NCBI GenBank assembly: GCA_965220645.1
Contig: OZ244836.1
Coordinates: forward strand, 2,976,001-3,040,000
DNA: 64,000 nucleotides
Reading direction: 5' to 3'
Origin: Aldehydirespirator sp965220645
GTDB lineage: Bacteria > Actinomycetota > Acidimicrobiia > Acidimicrobiales > Aldehydirespiratoraceae
The position numbers and the translations under genes were made by a program. This document shows positions 38,432 to 47,473 of this stretch, one piece after another. The notes beneath the pieces are model-generated. The model made no database searches. It was not told where the DNA came from and saw only the letters and a program-made list of their open reading frames with translations. The stretch's first letter is position 1. Every line of letters starts with the position of its first letter.

Positions 38432-39640
38432 GTGATCACAGCGGGCCACCACATGGGCGAGCGGGAATTCATCTTGTTCATGGCGCTGGTGAGCGCCATG
38501 GCTGCCTTGGCCATCGACATGCCGCTGCCGGCCTTCGAGCAGATGCGCGCCGCGTTCGGACTCGCCGAGAACTCCACCAGCCTGGCCTTGACAATGACCC
38601 TGTTCTTCATGGGCATGGCGGTCGGCACATTGTTCTACGGCCCGATCTCCGACGCCGCGGGCCGGAAGCGGGTGCTGCTGGCCAGCATGGCGTTCTATGC
38701 CGGAGCTGCCGCGGTAGCCGCGCTGGCGCCATCCCTGCCCGTTCTGTTCGCGAGCCGCTTCGCCTGGGGGATGGCTGCGGCCGGGCCCCGAACCCTGGCT
38801 CAAGCCATCGTCCGGGACCGCTTTGCCGGTACGGCCATGGCCCGCGTGATGACCCTCATCCAGGCCGCTTTCTTCATCGGGCCGATCATCGCCCCGGTTC
38901 TTGGCAAGGGTCTCGTAGAGATCGGCTCATGGCGCTGGGTCATGGCTTTCGGAGTGTTCAGCGCCATGGCCGTGGTGCTGTGGTTGCTGCGTCTGGGCGA
39001 GACCCTGGCCCAGGGGAACCGCCGGCCGATACGGCTTGGCGCGGTACTCATCGGGTTCCGCACGGTGCTCCGCAACCGCACCGCTACGGGCTACATGCTG
39101 GCCAACACGTTCGCGTTCGCGGCGTTCTACTCGTTCCTGGCCAGCACGGAGTTGATCTTCTCGGCCGTGTATCGCCGTCCCGGTTGGTTCGTGCCGTACT
39201 TCACCGTCATGAGCGTGGTCGCGGCGCTGGTTGCCCTGGGCACCAATCGCGCTCTCCGCTCGATCCCAGCGCGCCGGGTGGCGTTCGGAGCGGGTACGGC
39301 ATACGCAGCCGTGTCGGCCGCTCTGTTGGGTGTGACCGTAGCGGGCAACGGCCTTCCTCCTCTCGTCTTGTGGCTGGCTCTATTCACCCTGGCCAACTGC
39401 TGCCACACGGCCCTCTTCCCGACCGTTATCAGCCTGGCCCTGGAGCCGATGGGTGCGCTTGCGGGCACAGCCACGTCCGTGATCGTCTTCAGCACCTCGC
39501 TGCTCGGCTCGCTGCTGGCCTCCTTCACCGACCGGGCCATCGACGACACGGTGATGCCGATCAGCGTCGCATACCTCGGCTACAGCGTCCTGGCCCTCGG
39601 CTTCCAACTGTGGGCACGGGGCGGAGCCTCGAGCCCATAG
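38432..39640 (+). CDS. MFS drug-resistance transporter, Bcr/CflA-like (copy 1)
   Basis: A 402-residue, 12-helix exporter. The TM2-3 loop has GPISDAAGRKRVLL (MFS signature G-x3-D-x2-GR-(K/R)), and later TDRAIDD. Opening LFMALVSAMAALAIDMPLPAF is typical of the Bcr/CflA group. GTG 38432 and the bases before it (GGGGCAGACTCGCCGCC) are shared with the next gene, supporting this start; ATG 38453 is the alternative. Tandem duplicate of the following gene. Confidence 0.88.
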   Translation: MITAGHHMGEREFILFMALVSAMAALAIDMPLPAFEQMRAAFGLAENSTSLALTMTLFFMGMAVGTLFYGPISDAAGRKRVLLASMAFYAGAAAVAALAPSLPVLFASRFAWGMAAAGPRTLAQAIVRDRFAGTAMARVMTLIQAAFFIGPIIAPVLGKGLVEIGSWRWVMAFGVFSAMAVVLWLLRLGETLAQGNRRPIRLGAVLIGFRTVLRNRTATGYMLANTFAFAAFYSFLASTELIFSAVYRRPGWFVPYFTVMSVVAALVALGTNRALRSIPARRVAFGAGTAYAAVSAALLGVTVAGNGLPPLVLWLALFTLANCCHTALFPTVISLALEPMGALAGTATSVIVFSTSLLGSLLASFTDRAIDDTVMPISVAYLGYSVLALGFQLWARGGASSP

Positions 39641-39688
39641 AAGGACCCGCTTACGGGCAGAACCATCCCCCGGGGCAGACTCGCCGCC

Positions 39689-40921
39689 GTGAGTGGGCCG
39701 TCGCGCCGCATCGGCGCAAGAGAGTTCGTGCTGCTCATGGGGCTGATGACCGCCATGTCGTCGCTGGCCATCGACATCATGCTGCCTGCCTTCGCAGAGA
39801 TGCGTCCCGCCTTCGGCCTTGCCGACGACTCCACCCGGCTGTCCCTAACGGTGACCCTCTTCCTGATGGGCGCGGGGGTCGGGCACCTGTTCTACGGCCC
39901 GATCGCCGACGCGGTGGGGCGCAAGCCGACGCTCGTGGGAAGCATGGTGCTGTACGCCGCGGCCGCCCTGGCGGCCGCGCTGGCCCCGACTCTCGGCGTG
40001 CTCTACGTCAGCCGGTTCGTCTGGGGGTTCGCAGCCGCCGGGCCTCGGGTCCTAGCTCAGGCGATCGTCCGCGATCGCTTCGCGGGCACGGCCATGGCTC
40101 GAGTGATGACGCTCATCCAGACGGTGTTCTTTGTCGCGCCGATCTTGGCACCGGGTCTTGGCAAGGGCTTGGTGGTGATCGGCTCATGGCGCTGGGTCAT
40201 GGCTTTCGGTGTGGTGTCCGGGGTGGCGGTAGTGGTGTGGTCACTGCGCCTCGAAGAGACCCTCGACCCTGGGCATCGCCGACCCCTGAGACTGGGGGCG
40301 GCACTCGCGGGCTTCCGCTTCGTAGTTGCCAACCGCACCGCTCTGGGCTACACGCTGATGGTCACGTTCGCTTTTGGGGCCTTTCTGGCCTACTTGGGCA
40401 GCACCGAGTTGATCTTCAGCGACGTGTACGACCGCTCGGGCTGGTTCGTTCCGTACTTCACCGTCGCCGGAGTGGTGGCGGCGGCCGTGGCGTTGAGCAG
40501 CAACCGCATACTGCACCGGGTGCAAGCTCGACAACTGGCGCTCGGCGCCGGCAGCGCCTTCGCAGCTGCCTCAGCCGCACTGTTCGCAGTCACGATCGCA
40601 AGTGACGGCTTGCCTCCATTCGGCGTGTGGCTCTTGCTGTACAGCTTGTGTAACGCCATTCACGTGGCCGTCTTCCCGTCAGGGGTAAGCCTGGCTCTGG
40701 AACCGATGGGAGAGATGGCCGGCACGGCCGCGTCGGTGCTCGGGTTCAGCACCTGGATGCTGGGCTCGCTGCTGGCCTCGTTCACCGACGGGGCCATCGA
40801 CGGCTCGGTGATGCCGATCGGCATCGCTTACCTGGTGTACAGCTCGATCGCGCTGGCCTGCCAGCTATGGGCTCGCGGCGGCTCTGCGTCCCCAGAATCT
40901 CGGGCTCGTCCTGTGTCCTAG
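39689..40921 (+). CDS. MFS drug-resistance transporter, Bcr/CflA-like (copy 2)
   Basis: A 410-residue paralogue of the preceding gene, sharing most of its sequence (ELIFS.VY.R.GWFVPYFTV, ALEPMG..AGTA.SV..FST..LGSLLASFTD). GPIADAVGRKPTL is the MFS loop motif. The last ten or so codons (SPESRARPVS) and the stop lie inside the first unit of the following 70-bp tandem repeat, so this C-terminal tail is repeat-derived. Likely a proton-driven exporter; substrate unknown. Confidence 0.88.
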   Translation: MSGPSRRIGAREFVLLMGLMTAMSSLAIDIMLPAFAEMRPAFGLADDSTRLSLTVTLFLMGAGVGHLFYGPIADAVGRKPTLVGSMVLYAAAALAAALAPTLGVLYVSRFVWGFAAAGPRVLAQAIVRDRFAGTAMARVMTLIQTVFFVAPILAPGLGKGLVVIGSWRWVMAFGVVSGVAVVVWSLRLEETLDPGHRRPLRLGAALAGFRFVVANRTALGYTLMVTFAFGAFLAYLGSTELIFSDVYDRSGWFVPYFTVAGVVAAAVALSSNRILHRVQARQLALGAGSAFAAASAALFAVTIASDGLPPFGVWLLLYSLCNAIHVAVFPSGVSLALEPMGEMAGTAASVLGFSTWMLGSLLASFTDGAIDGSVMPIGIAYLVYSSIALACQLWARGGSASPESRARPVS

Positions 40922-41029
40922 ACAGGCAGAACTCGCCCCAAGATCTTGCGCCCGGCTCGCCCCAGAATCTCGGGTTGGTTCTGTGTCCTAGGTGCGCAGA
41001 ACTCGCCCCAAGATTCTGCGCCCGGCTCA
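40890..41029. repeat. Tandem 70-bp repeat, two units, each with nested hairpin arms
   Basis: Units at 40890-40959 and 40960-41029 differ at only a few positions. In the second unit AGAATCT pairs with AGATTCT and, inside, GTTCTG pairs with CAGAAC, giving a long imperfect hairpin. The repeat spans the whole gap between two convergent genes: the MFS stop is in unit 1 and the transglutaminase stop (TGA on minus) is the last three bases of unit 2. Confidence 0.75.
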
Positions 41030-41998
41030 CTGCTGCTGTTGCTGGCTTTGCTGATGCCGCCAGTTCGAGGCCGGTGGCGGTGCCACCGCGCCACCCAAAG
41101 GGGTCGGCGCGGTGGCCGCAGCAGGGTGTTCTCCGTCGATCTGCCTGACGATCACCACCTCGGCGTCCACGTCCGCGGTGCCCGAGCCGGTGAAGGCGCC
41201 CCGCACCGGCGGAACGTCGCCGTAGTCACGACCGCAGCCGATGACCACATGGCGCTCGCCGACAGCGCCGCCGTTGGTGGGATCGAGGGCCCACCAACCC
41301 CAACCGGGCACGGCCGCCTCGATCCAGGCGTGGGTCTGCACGCTCACGACGTCGGCGGTCTCGGAGTTCGCTGAAGTCTCGTCCGCCGCGAACAGGTACC
41401 CGGAGACGTAGCGGCTAGGTACACCGGCGCTTCGCAGCATGCCGAGAGCCACATGGGCGAAGTCCTGGCAGACGCCCTCCTCTCCCGAGAGCAACTCCGC
41501 CAGCGTGACGCCGATGTCGGTGACGCCCTGCCGGTAGGTGAGCGCGGCGCGCGCCTCGGCGACTACGGCGGCGACCATGTCCTGGACCGACGAGGCTCCG
41601 ACGACCGCGGCCGCGGCCCGCCGCTCGACGGCGTCGCCGCGGTCCCATTGCACGTGCTGGGAGGGAGCCAGGAACTCGAGGTGCGCCGTCCGGAAGTCCG
41701 CATCGGACAGATCCGAGACGGCCGCGGCCTCGGCCGGCACGGGGCGCGGCTGAGTCTCCACCGCGGCCTCGGCCAGCAGCTCCAACTCGGTGTGGGGCGT
41801 GCGGATGCCGACGTACTCGACGGTCGTTCCCCAGTAATCGGGCACCAGGAGCACCCTCAGCGGAGGCCGTGGCGTCAACCGGTATGACAGAACCCGCTGG
41901 TGCTCGTCGTCTCGGGGCCGCACCCGCACCTCGTTCTGCGACTCGGTCACCGCCTCCGAGTATCGGAAGTGCATCCTGTAGGCGATCCCGAGCCTCAC
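41027..41998 (-). CDS. Transglutaminase-like protein of the ATP-grasp/alpha-E operon
   Basis: A 323-residue protein from GTG 41998, which gives the standard N-terminus RLGIAYRMHFRYSEAV of Transglut_N. The core has the papain-like triad: Cys in EEGVCQDFAHVALGML, His in QTHAWIEAAVPGWGW, Asp in ALDPTNG. It ends with a Gln-rich tail (HQQSQQQQQ). Third gene of a conserved operon with an alpha-E and a circularly permuted ATP-grasp protein, in which it is thought to cut or transfer peptide bonds. Confidence 0.88.
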   Translation of the reverse strand: MRLGIAYRMHFRYSEAVTESQNEVRVRPRDDEHQRVLSYRLTPRPPLRVLLVPDYWGTTVEYVGIRTPHTELELLAEAAVETQPRPVPAEAAAVSDLSDADFRTAHLEFLAPSQHVQWDRGDAVERRAAAAVVGASSVQDMVAAVVAEARAALTYRQGVTDIGVTLAELLSGEEGVCQDFAHVALGMLRSAGVPSRYVSGYLFAADETSANSETADVVSVQTHAWIEAAVPGWGWWALDPTNGGAVGERHVVIGCGRDYGDVPPVRGAFTGSGTADVDAEVVIVRQIDGEHPAAATAPTPLGGAVAPPPASNWRHQQSQQQQQ

Positions 41999-42042
41999 CG
42001 CGGGCACCTGCCCAACCGGACCGCGATCCCGAGCCTCACCGC
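41982..42042. repeat. 41-bp-spaced direct repeat at the alpha-E/transglutaminase junction
   Basis: A 20-bp sequence (GCGATCCCGAGCCTCACCGC on +) occurs at 41982-42001 and again at 42023-42042. It contains the transglutaminase GTG start and, duplicated, the end of the alpha-E gene. The offset is not a multiple of three, so the second copy is out of frame with the first. Confidence 0.7.
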
Positions 42043-43016
42043 CGCGCCCCTTCGACGCCATGGCCGGGGCGGACGTACTGCGAGCGCACCGTGGCCATGG
42101 CCAGTGGAGGGAGGATGCCCGCCTGCACGTCACCGGCCAGCTCCGCCAGCCCCGCCTCAAGACTCACGAGGGTCGGCACGGGCGCAGTGGCCATCGCCTC
42201 CTCGACCTCACCCAGTTCCAGGCGGGCCCGCAGCAGCCCGGCCTTTCGGCGTGGCCGATCCAGGGCTATGGCAGACGATCCCAGGTCAGCGAGGCACTCC
42301 TCGGCCGTGACGAGGCACGACAGCACCGATCGGGGCAGATCTTGAGCGTGCAGCAGGTAGCGCACCACGCCGTCGAAGTCGGGAGCGTTGCTGTGCTGGC
42401 GGTGGTAGGCCTGAAGAGAGCTGGTGAGGCGCAGCATCCTGGTGGCGTCCATCACGCCGCGGGAGTCGGAATGGCTGGCCTCCAGCAGGCCGACCGTGAA
42501 GATCGACCGTTCCAGCATCCGCCCGACAACCATGAACGCGTGACCCTCGTCGCGCCTCATCCCCTCGTTGAGGATCCCGGAGATGGCCTGACAGGCCCGC
42601 CGGACCATCAGCAGAATCTCATGAAGGCCGCTCGGCGCGGCATCTGCGTGACCGGGGAAGGGGAACCTGAGGTACAGGCCGTTGGTTTCTTCCCACATCT
42701 CGATCGGTATCCGGTCCCGGACCCGTCGCAGGTTCTCCCGGACCGCGGTGACGGCCGACACGACCGAACCGGGGTTGTCGGTGTCCGACAGCAGGAAGGC
42801 GATCAGCTGCGGACGGCTCTCCAGCGGACCGACCGCCTCCAGCTCCTCCTGGAGGCCCAGGGTCCGCACGAGCAACTCGCCCTCGGCGCGGGCCTCGTCG
42901 GCTCGCAGGTGAGTGATCGAGTCGGCCGCGTAGCTGAGGCACCTGGACGTGTTCTCGGCCCGCTCCAGGTAGCGGCCCGTCCAAAGCAGCGCCTCGGCGT
43001 GGCGGGCGAGGATCAT
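42036..43016 (-). CDS. Alpha-E domain protein (DUF403)
   Basis: A 326-residue all-helical protein opening ILARHAEALLWTGRYLERAENTSRCL, the typical alpha-E start, and containing ENLRRVRDRIPIEMWEETN and ECLADLGSSAIALDRPRRKAG. No enzyme motif is known; it always accompanies permuted ATP-grasp and transglutaminase genes and may be a scaffold or carrier for the ligated peptide. It starts 34 nt after the ATP-grasp stop. Confidence 0.9.
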   Translation of the reverse strand: MILARHAEALLWTGRYLERAENTSRCLSYAADSITHLRADEARAEGELLVRTLGLQEELEAVGPLESRPQLIAFLLSDTDNPGSVVSAVTAVRENLRRVRDRIPIEMWEETNGLYLRFPFPGHADAAPSGLHEILLMVRRACQAISGILNEGMRRDEGHAFMVVGRMLERSIFTVGLLEASHSDSRGVMDATRMLRLTSSLQAYHRQHSNAPDFDGVVRYLLHAQDLPRSVLSCLVTAEECLADLGSSAIALDRPRRKAGLLRARLELGEVEEAMATAPVPTLVSLEAGLAELAGDVQAGILPPLAMATVRSQYVRPGHGVEGARR

Positions 43017-43050
43017 CGTGTCTCTCCGAACACGGATCGAACCGGCGACA

Positions 43051-44526
43051 TCATGGCGTCTCGGGGGCGAGCACCCAGGTGTCCTTGGAGCCGCCGCCCC
43101 GAGAGGAGTTCACGATGAGGGAGCCCCGCCGCATGGCCACCCTCGTCAGACCGCCGGGAAAGACCTGCGTCCGCTCGCCGGTCAGCACGAAGGGCCGCAG
43201 GTCGAGATGACGGGGCTCGAGTCGGTCCCCTGCGAAGGAGGGAAGCGTGGACAGCTGCACCAGCTCCTGAACGATCCAGTTGCGGGGCTCGGACTCGATG
43301 GTGGCCCGGGCTTCGTCCAGCTGCTGCTCGGTGGCGTGGGGACCGATGAGCACGCCGTATCCGCCGGACTCCCCCACCGGCTTGGCCACCAGCTCGTCCA
43401 GCCTGTCCAGCGCCTCGGCCCGCTGGTCGGGATCCCACATCATGTAGGTAGGCACATTGTCGATGATCGGCTCGGCCCCGAGGTAGTACCGGATCAGCTC
43501 GGGCACATAGGGGTACACGCCCTTGTCGTCGACCACTCCGTTGCCGAGCGCGTTGCACACCGTCACCGTCCCGGCCCGCAGCGCGCTGAGCAGCCCCGGC
43601 ACGCCGAGCGTCGAGTCGGGACGGAAGGCCACCGGGTCGAGGAAGTCGTCGTCGATGCGCCGGTAGATCACGTCCACCTTGACCAGACCCTCGATGGTGC
43701 GGGAGTAGACCGTGTGGTCGTCGACCACCAGGTCCCGGCCCTCCACCAGCTCGACACCCATGGAGCGGGCCAGGAAGGCGTGCTCGAAGTAAGCCGCGTT
43801 GAAGATGCCAGGAGTGAGCACCACGATGTGCGGGGAGTCCTGCCCGTCGGGCGCCATCGAGTCCAGCGTGGCGCGCAGCATCCGCCCGTACTGCTCGGTG
43901 GGCTGCACTGGATGGTCGTAGAACAGCCAGCTGCAGGCCTTGGCCATGGCCGCCCGGTTCTCGATCACATAGGAGATGCCGCTGGGGCTGCGCAGATTGT
44001 CCTCCAGCACGCGGTAGCGGCCGTCGGCGCCCCGTACCACATCGATCCCGGCGATGTTGCAATGCGCGGAGTGGGGAACCCGGATGCCCATGGCGTTGCG
44101 CTCGAAGCCATGCGACGACACCACCAGCCATCGGGGAACCACTCCGTCGGCCACGGCCGCGCCCTCGCCGGTGTACAGGTCGGCCAGGAAGCTGTTGAGG
44201 GCCGCAACTCTCTGGCTGAGGCCTCGGGCCAATTCGTCCCACTCGGCCGCCGCGATGAGCCTCGGGAACAGGTCCATGGGCCAGATGCGCTCGGTTCCCT
44301 CCTCCTCGCTGTAGACGGTGAAGGTGATGCCCTGTCGGCGGAACTCGTCGGCGACCAGCCTCTCCAGATGCTTCACCTCGCCGATGTCAAGATCGCGGAA
44401 CCGCTCGACAATCCGGCTGTAGGTGCTCCGGACAGACCCGTCCGCGTCGAAGGCCTCGTCGTACCATCGGCCTGCGTCGTACTGATCAAGCAGTCCCGCA
44501 CCAGGCTCAAGCAACGGATCGCCCAC
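43051..44526 (-). CDS. Circularly permuted type 2 ATP-grasp protein
   Basis: A 491-residue predicted amide-bond ligase. Visible conserved stretches: GITFTVY, RIWPMDLFPRLI, HCNIAGIDVVRG..G.YRVLEDNLRSPSGISYVIENR, LTPGIFNAAYFEHAFLA, YRRIDDDFLDP, AKPVGESGGYG and LDLRPFVL. GTG 44526 gives a normal length (upstream codons are not protein-like). First gene of the operon with alpha-E and transglutaminase. The predicted activity is ATP-driven peptide-type ligation; product unknown. Confidence 0.9.
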   Translation of the reverse strand: MGDPLLEPGAGLLDQYDAGRWYDEAFDADGSVRSTYSRIVERFRDLDIGEVKHLERLVADEFRRQGITFTVYSEEEGTERIWPMDLFPRLIAAAEWDELARGLSQRVAALNSFLADLYTGEGAAVADGVVPRWLVVSSHGFERNAMGIRVPHSAHCNIAGIDVVRGADGRYRVLEDNLRSPSGISYVIENRAAMAKACSWLFYDHPVQPTEQYGRMLRATLDSMAPDGQDSPHIVVLTPGIFNAAYFEHAFLARSMGVELVEGRDLVVDDHTVYSRTIEGLVKVDVIYRRIDDDFLDPVAFRPDSTLGVPGLLSALRAGTVTVCNALGNGVVDDKGVYPYVPELIRYYLGAEPIIDNVPTYMMWDPDQRAEALDRLDELVAKPVGESGGYGVLIGPHATEQQLDEARATIESEPRNWIVQELVQLSTLPSFAGDRLEPRHLDLRPFVLTGERTQVFPGGLTRVAMRRGSLIVNSSRGGGSKDTWVLAPETP

Positions 44527-44614
44527 TGGCCCATGGTAGATCACGTACCGGGCGGCTCTAGTGAGCACCCATGCCCTGCCGCCGGTGTTGGCCGCCCCGG
44601 TAGCTTGGCCGACC

Positions 44615-45385
44615 ATGAGCAACCTCGAAGTCCAGGAATCGATACTCGAGACGGTGAGCGACGGCGAGCCCCTGGCTGTGCCCCGAATGCAACCGGCATC
44701 GGACGGGCCGCACCCGCTGATCGTGATGTTCATGGACAAGCCCGGCATCCGGCAAGCACTCCGCGCCTTCGGAAGGCGTCTGGCCGCCAACGGTTACGAC
44801 GTGATCCTGCCGGACCTCTACCACCGCCACGGACGGATGATCGGCTACGGCCCGGCGGACCTGGCCGTTAACCCCGGAGCCAATGATCAGTTGATGTCAC
44901 TGCTGATGTCGCTGACCGACGAGGGCATCCAGAACGACCTCGACGCGGCGTTGGGTGCGGTGGCCGCCGACCGACCGGCAGGATCCCTGGAGCCCGCCGG
45001 CTGCATCGGATTCTGCCTCGGGGCGCGGGCCGTGTTCCGCACCATGATGCGCCTGCCCGAGCAGTTCACCGCGGGGGCCATGTGGCATCCGTCGTTCCTG
45101 GTTGACGACAAGCCCGACTCACCCCATCTGACCGCGGACCGGCTGGCCGGCTCCCTCTATGCGGGCTTCGGCGAGGCCGACCGGATGATGAGCGTCGCCA
45201 GCATGACACCGTTCATCGAGGCGGTCTCCGCCCTGGGCGACCGGGTCACCGTCGACATCCTGCCCGGGGCCGACCACGCCTACACCTGGCCCGACGCGCC
45301 GAGCTACAACGAGGCGGGAGCGGAGCGGGCCTGGTCCCAGTCGCTGGCCCTGTTCGGCGACGTGCTCGGCCCGGCGCGTGCCTGA
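44615..45385 (+). CDS. Dienelactone hydrolase-family protein
   Basis: A 256-residue alpha/beta hydrolase from ATG 44615. The nucleophile is Cys in GFCLGAR, as in true dienelactone hydrolases, with His in GADHAYTWPD; the triad Asp lies in the GEADRM region. Dienelactone hydrolases open lactones in chloroaromatic degradation, but this family also cleaves many small esters. Divergent from the ATP-grasp gene over 88 bp and 31 bp before an FMN oxidase gene. Confidence 0.85.
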   Translation: MSNLEVQESILETVSDGEPLAVPRMQPASDGPHPLIVMFMDKPGIRQALRAFGRRLAANGYDVILPDLYHRHGRMIGYGPADLAVNPGANDQLMSLLMSLTDEGIQNDLDAALGAVAADRPAGSLEPAGCIGFCLGARAVFRTMMRLPEQFTAGAMWHPSFLVDDKPDSPHLTADRLAGSLYAGFGEADRMMSVASMTPFIEAVSALGDRVTVDILPGADHAYTWPDAPSYNEAGAERAWSQSLALFGDVLGPARA

Positions 45386-45416
45386 CCCATCCATACTCCC
45401 TGAGGCACGATGAACC

Positions 45417-46571
45417 GTGCCTGACCCGTACGTCAAGTACCAAACTGTCGACGACCTGCGCCGGCGGGCCCGGCGCCGCACTCCCCGCTTCGCGTGGGAG
45501 TACCTCGACAGCGGTGAGGGCGACGAGCGGGCCAGCGCCCGCAACGTTGAGTCTCTCCAGCGGGTGCTGCTCACGCCGCGGTTCCTCAAGGGCGAACTGG
45601 AACCTGAGGTCAGCACCGAGCTGTTCGGGGTGCGCTACTCGCTGCCAGCGGGGATTGCCCCGGTGGGTTTGACCGGGCTGATCTGGCCCGGCGCCGACGC
45701 CGCCCTGGCCGAGACCGCGGCCCGGTGCAAGATCCCGTACGTGGCCAGCACGGTCAACACAGCCGATTTGTCGGACGTGGGGCCACGTGCTCAGGGCATG
45801 GGCTGGTTCCAGCTCTACCCACCCAGAGACGCTGACGTTCGGGGCGACCTGCTGCAGCGCGCCCACGAGGCAGGCTTCAGCGTTCTGGTGGTGACGGCCG
45901 ACGTCCCGGCTCGGGCCCGTCGTGAGCGCCAGACCCGCGAACGGGTCTCGATGCCACCCCGGATCACGCCGCGCCATGTGAGCCAGGCCGCGCTCCGGCC
46001 GGCTTGGACCTTGGGGCTGCTGCGCAACGGCCTGCCCCGGTTCCACACGCTGGAGCGCTACGTGGACCGGGCGACGCTGCGGCAACTGGCCGGCTTCGTG
46101 GGAGCCAGCCTGGGCGGCACCCTGTCGTGGGACTACCTGGCCGAGACCTGCGAGCTGTGGCCGGGCCCGGTGGTGGTCAAGGGGATCCTCCATCCCGACG
46201 ACGCCGAGCGGTGCGTGGACACCGGAGCCGACGCGGTAGTCGTGTCGAACCACGGAGGTCGCCAGCTCGACGCCGCGCCATCCGCTGTCGAAGCCCTCGG
46301 CCCCATCGTCGAACGCATCGGTGGACGGGTGCCAGTGCTCTTCGATGGCGGCGTGCGCAGCGGCCTGGACATCGCCCGGGCACTGGCCCTGGGCGCCGAC
46401 TTCACGCTGTCGGGCCGGGCGTTCATGTACGGCCTGTGCGCGCTCGGAACCCGGGGCGCGGAGTTCGTGGCCTCGATGTTTGAACAGCAGCTCACCACCG
46501 TCATGCACCAACTCGGCTGCGACCGCCTGTCCGAACTACGAGACCGCGACCCCCGCTTCGCCCCAGCCTGA
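45417..46571 (+). CDS. FMN-dependent alpha-hydroxy-acid oxidase/dehydrogenase
   Basis: A 384-residue TIM-barrel flavoprotein of the glycolate oxidase/L-lactate dehydrogenase/mandelate dehydrogenase group. The active-site signature SNHGGRQLD is present, with WEYLDSGEGDE at the start, FQLYPP, and FDGGVRSGLDIARALALGA for phosphate/FMN binding. It oxidises a 2-hydroxy acid to a 2-keto acid; acceptor and substrate are not certain. GTG start. Confidence 0.9.
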   Translation: MPDPYVKYQTVDDLRRRARRRTPRFAWEYLDSGEGDERASARNVESLQRVLLTPRFLKGELEPEVSTELFGVRYSLPAGIAPVGLTGLIWPGADAALAETAARCKIPYVASTVNTADLSDVGPRAQGMGWFQLYPPRDADVRGDLLQRAHEAGFSVLVVTADVPARARRERQTRERVSMPPRITPRHVSQAALRPAWTLGLLRNGLPRFHTLERYVDRATLRQLAGFVGASLGGTLSWDYLAETCELWPGPVVVKGILHPDDAERCVDTGADAVVVSNHGGRQLDAAPSAVEALGPIVERIGGRVPVLFDGGVRSGLDIARALALGADFTLSGRAFMYGLCALGTRGAEFVASMFEQQLTTVMHQLGCDRLSELRDRDPRFAPA

Positions 46572-46639
46572 GGTTGTCGCCACCCCTGCTGTAGTGCGGG
46601 CCGTAGGTGCCGGAGCGTCTTACATGGCTTGATAACTGC

Positions 46640-47443
46640 TTAGGGCGCAGACAGCTCCGCCGACACCGTGCCCACGCCTTGGATCTCCGCATGCAGTCCG
46701 TCGCCGAGGGCTATCGGCCGCATCGGGCAGAGCGACCCGGTCATGATGCACTCGCCAGCCTGCAGCGGGGTGCCCCGTTGACTCATAGTGTCGGCCAGCC
46801 ACAGCACCGAGTTCAACGGGTTCCCTAAGCAGGCCGAACCGGAGCCGGTCGCCGCCTCCTCGCCGTTGACCGTGAGCTGCATCTCCACCCGGCGCAGATC
46901 GACCGCGGTCAGCGGTACCGGGCGGGTGCCGAGCACGTAGAGCCCGGCGCCGGCGTTGTCGGCGATCATGTCGAAGTTGGTGATGTCCCAGCCGGAGATG
47001 CGGCTGTCCACGATCTCCAGCGCGGGGAGCACGTAGGCAGTTGCGCCGATCACGTCCGCCACGGTGTGCTGGCCCTTGTCGAGCTCGGAACCGAGCACTA
47101 CCGCCACTTCGACCTCGACGCGGGGCTCGATCAGCCCGGCGTTGCCGATGTCGTCACCGTCGGTGCGGCACCTGTCGGCGAACAGCACTCCCCAGATCGG
47201 CTCGGCCATGCCGAGCTGATCCTGAACCGCCTTGTTGGTCAGCCCGACCTTGTGCCCGCTGATTCGCCGGCCGGCAGCCAGCCAGTGGTCGGTGTTCAAC
47301 TGCTGGACCGCGTAGCCGGCCGCGGGGTCGGCGGAGGTGCCCAGCAGGCTGCGTACCGGCTCGCAGGGCGCACCAGCAGTCATCGCGGCCCGCAGGCGCT
47401 CGGCGGCGGCCTCGAGCGCGGCAGGCTCAGGAAACCCGGTCAC
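46640..47443 (-). CDS. 2-keto-4-pentenoate hydratase / fumarylacetoacetate hydrolase-like protein (MhpD family)
   Basis: A 267-residue protein matching the MhpD subgroup: GHKVGLTNKAVQDQLG, then a metal-binding region IEPRVEVEVAVVLGSELDKG (Glu cluster), ALEIVDSRISGW and AECIMTGSLCPMRPI. Family members add water to 2-hydroxypentadienoate in aromatic meta-cleavage or decarboxylate oxalocrotonate. It starts 30 bp after the formate dehydrogenase Fe-S gene in the same direction; a link is not obvious. Confidence 0.85.
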   Translation of the reverse strand: MTGFPEPAALEAAAERLRAAMTAGAPCEPVRSLLGTSADPAAGYAVQQLNTDHWLAAGRRISGHKVGLTNKAVQDQLGMAEPIWGVLFADRCRTDGDDIGNAGLIEPRVEVEVAVVLGSELDKGQHTVADVIGATAYVLPALEIVDSRISGWDITNFDMIADNAGAGLYVLGTRPVPLTAVDLRRVEMQLTVNGEEAATGSGSACLGNPLNSVLWLADTMSQRGTPLQAGECIMTGSLCPMRPIALGDGLHAEIQGVGTVSAELSAP

Positions 47444-47473
47444 TCGCCGTCATCCATCCTGATCAGCGGCGGA

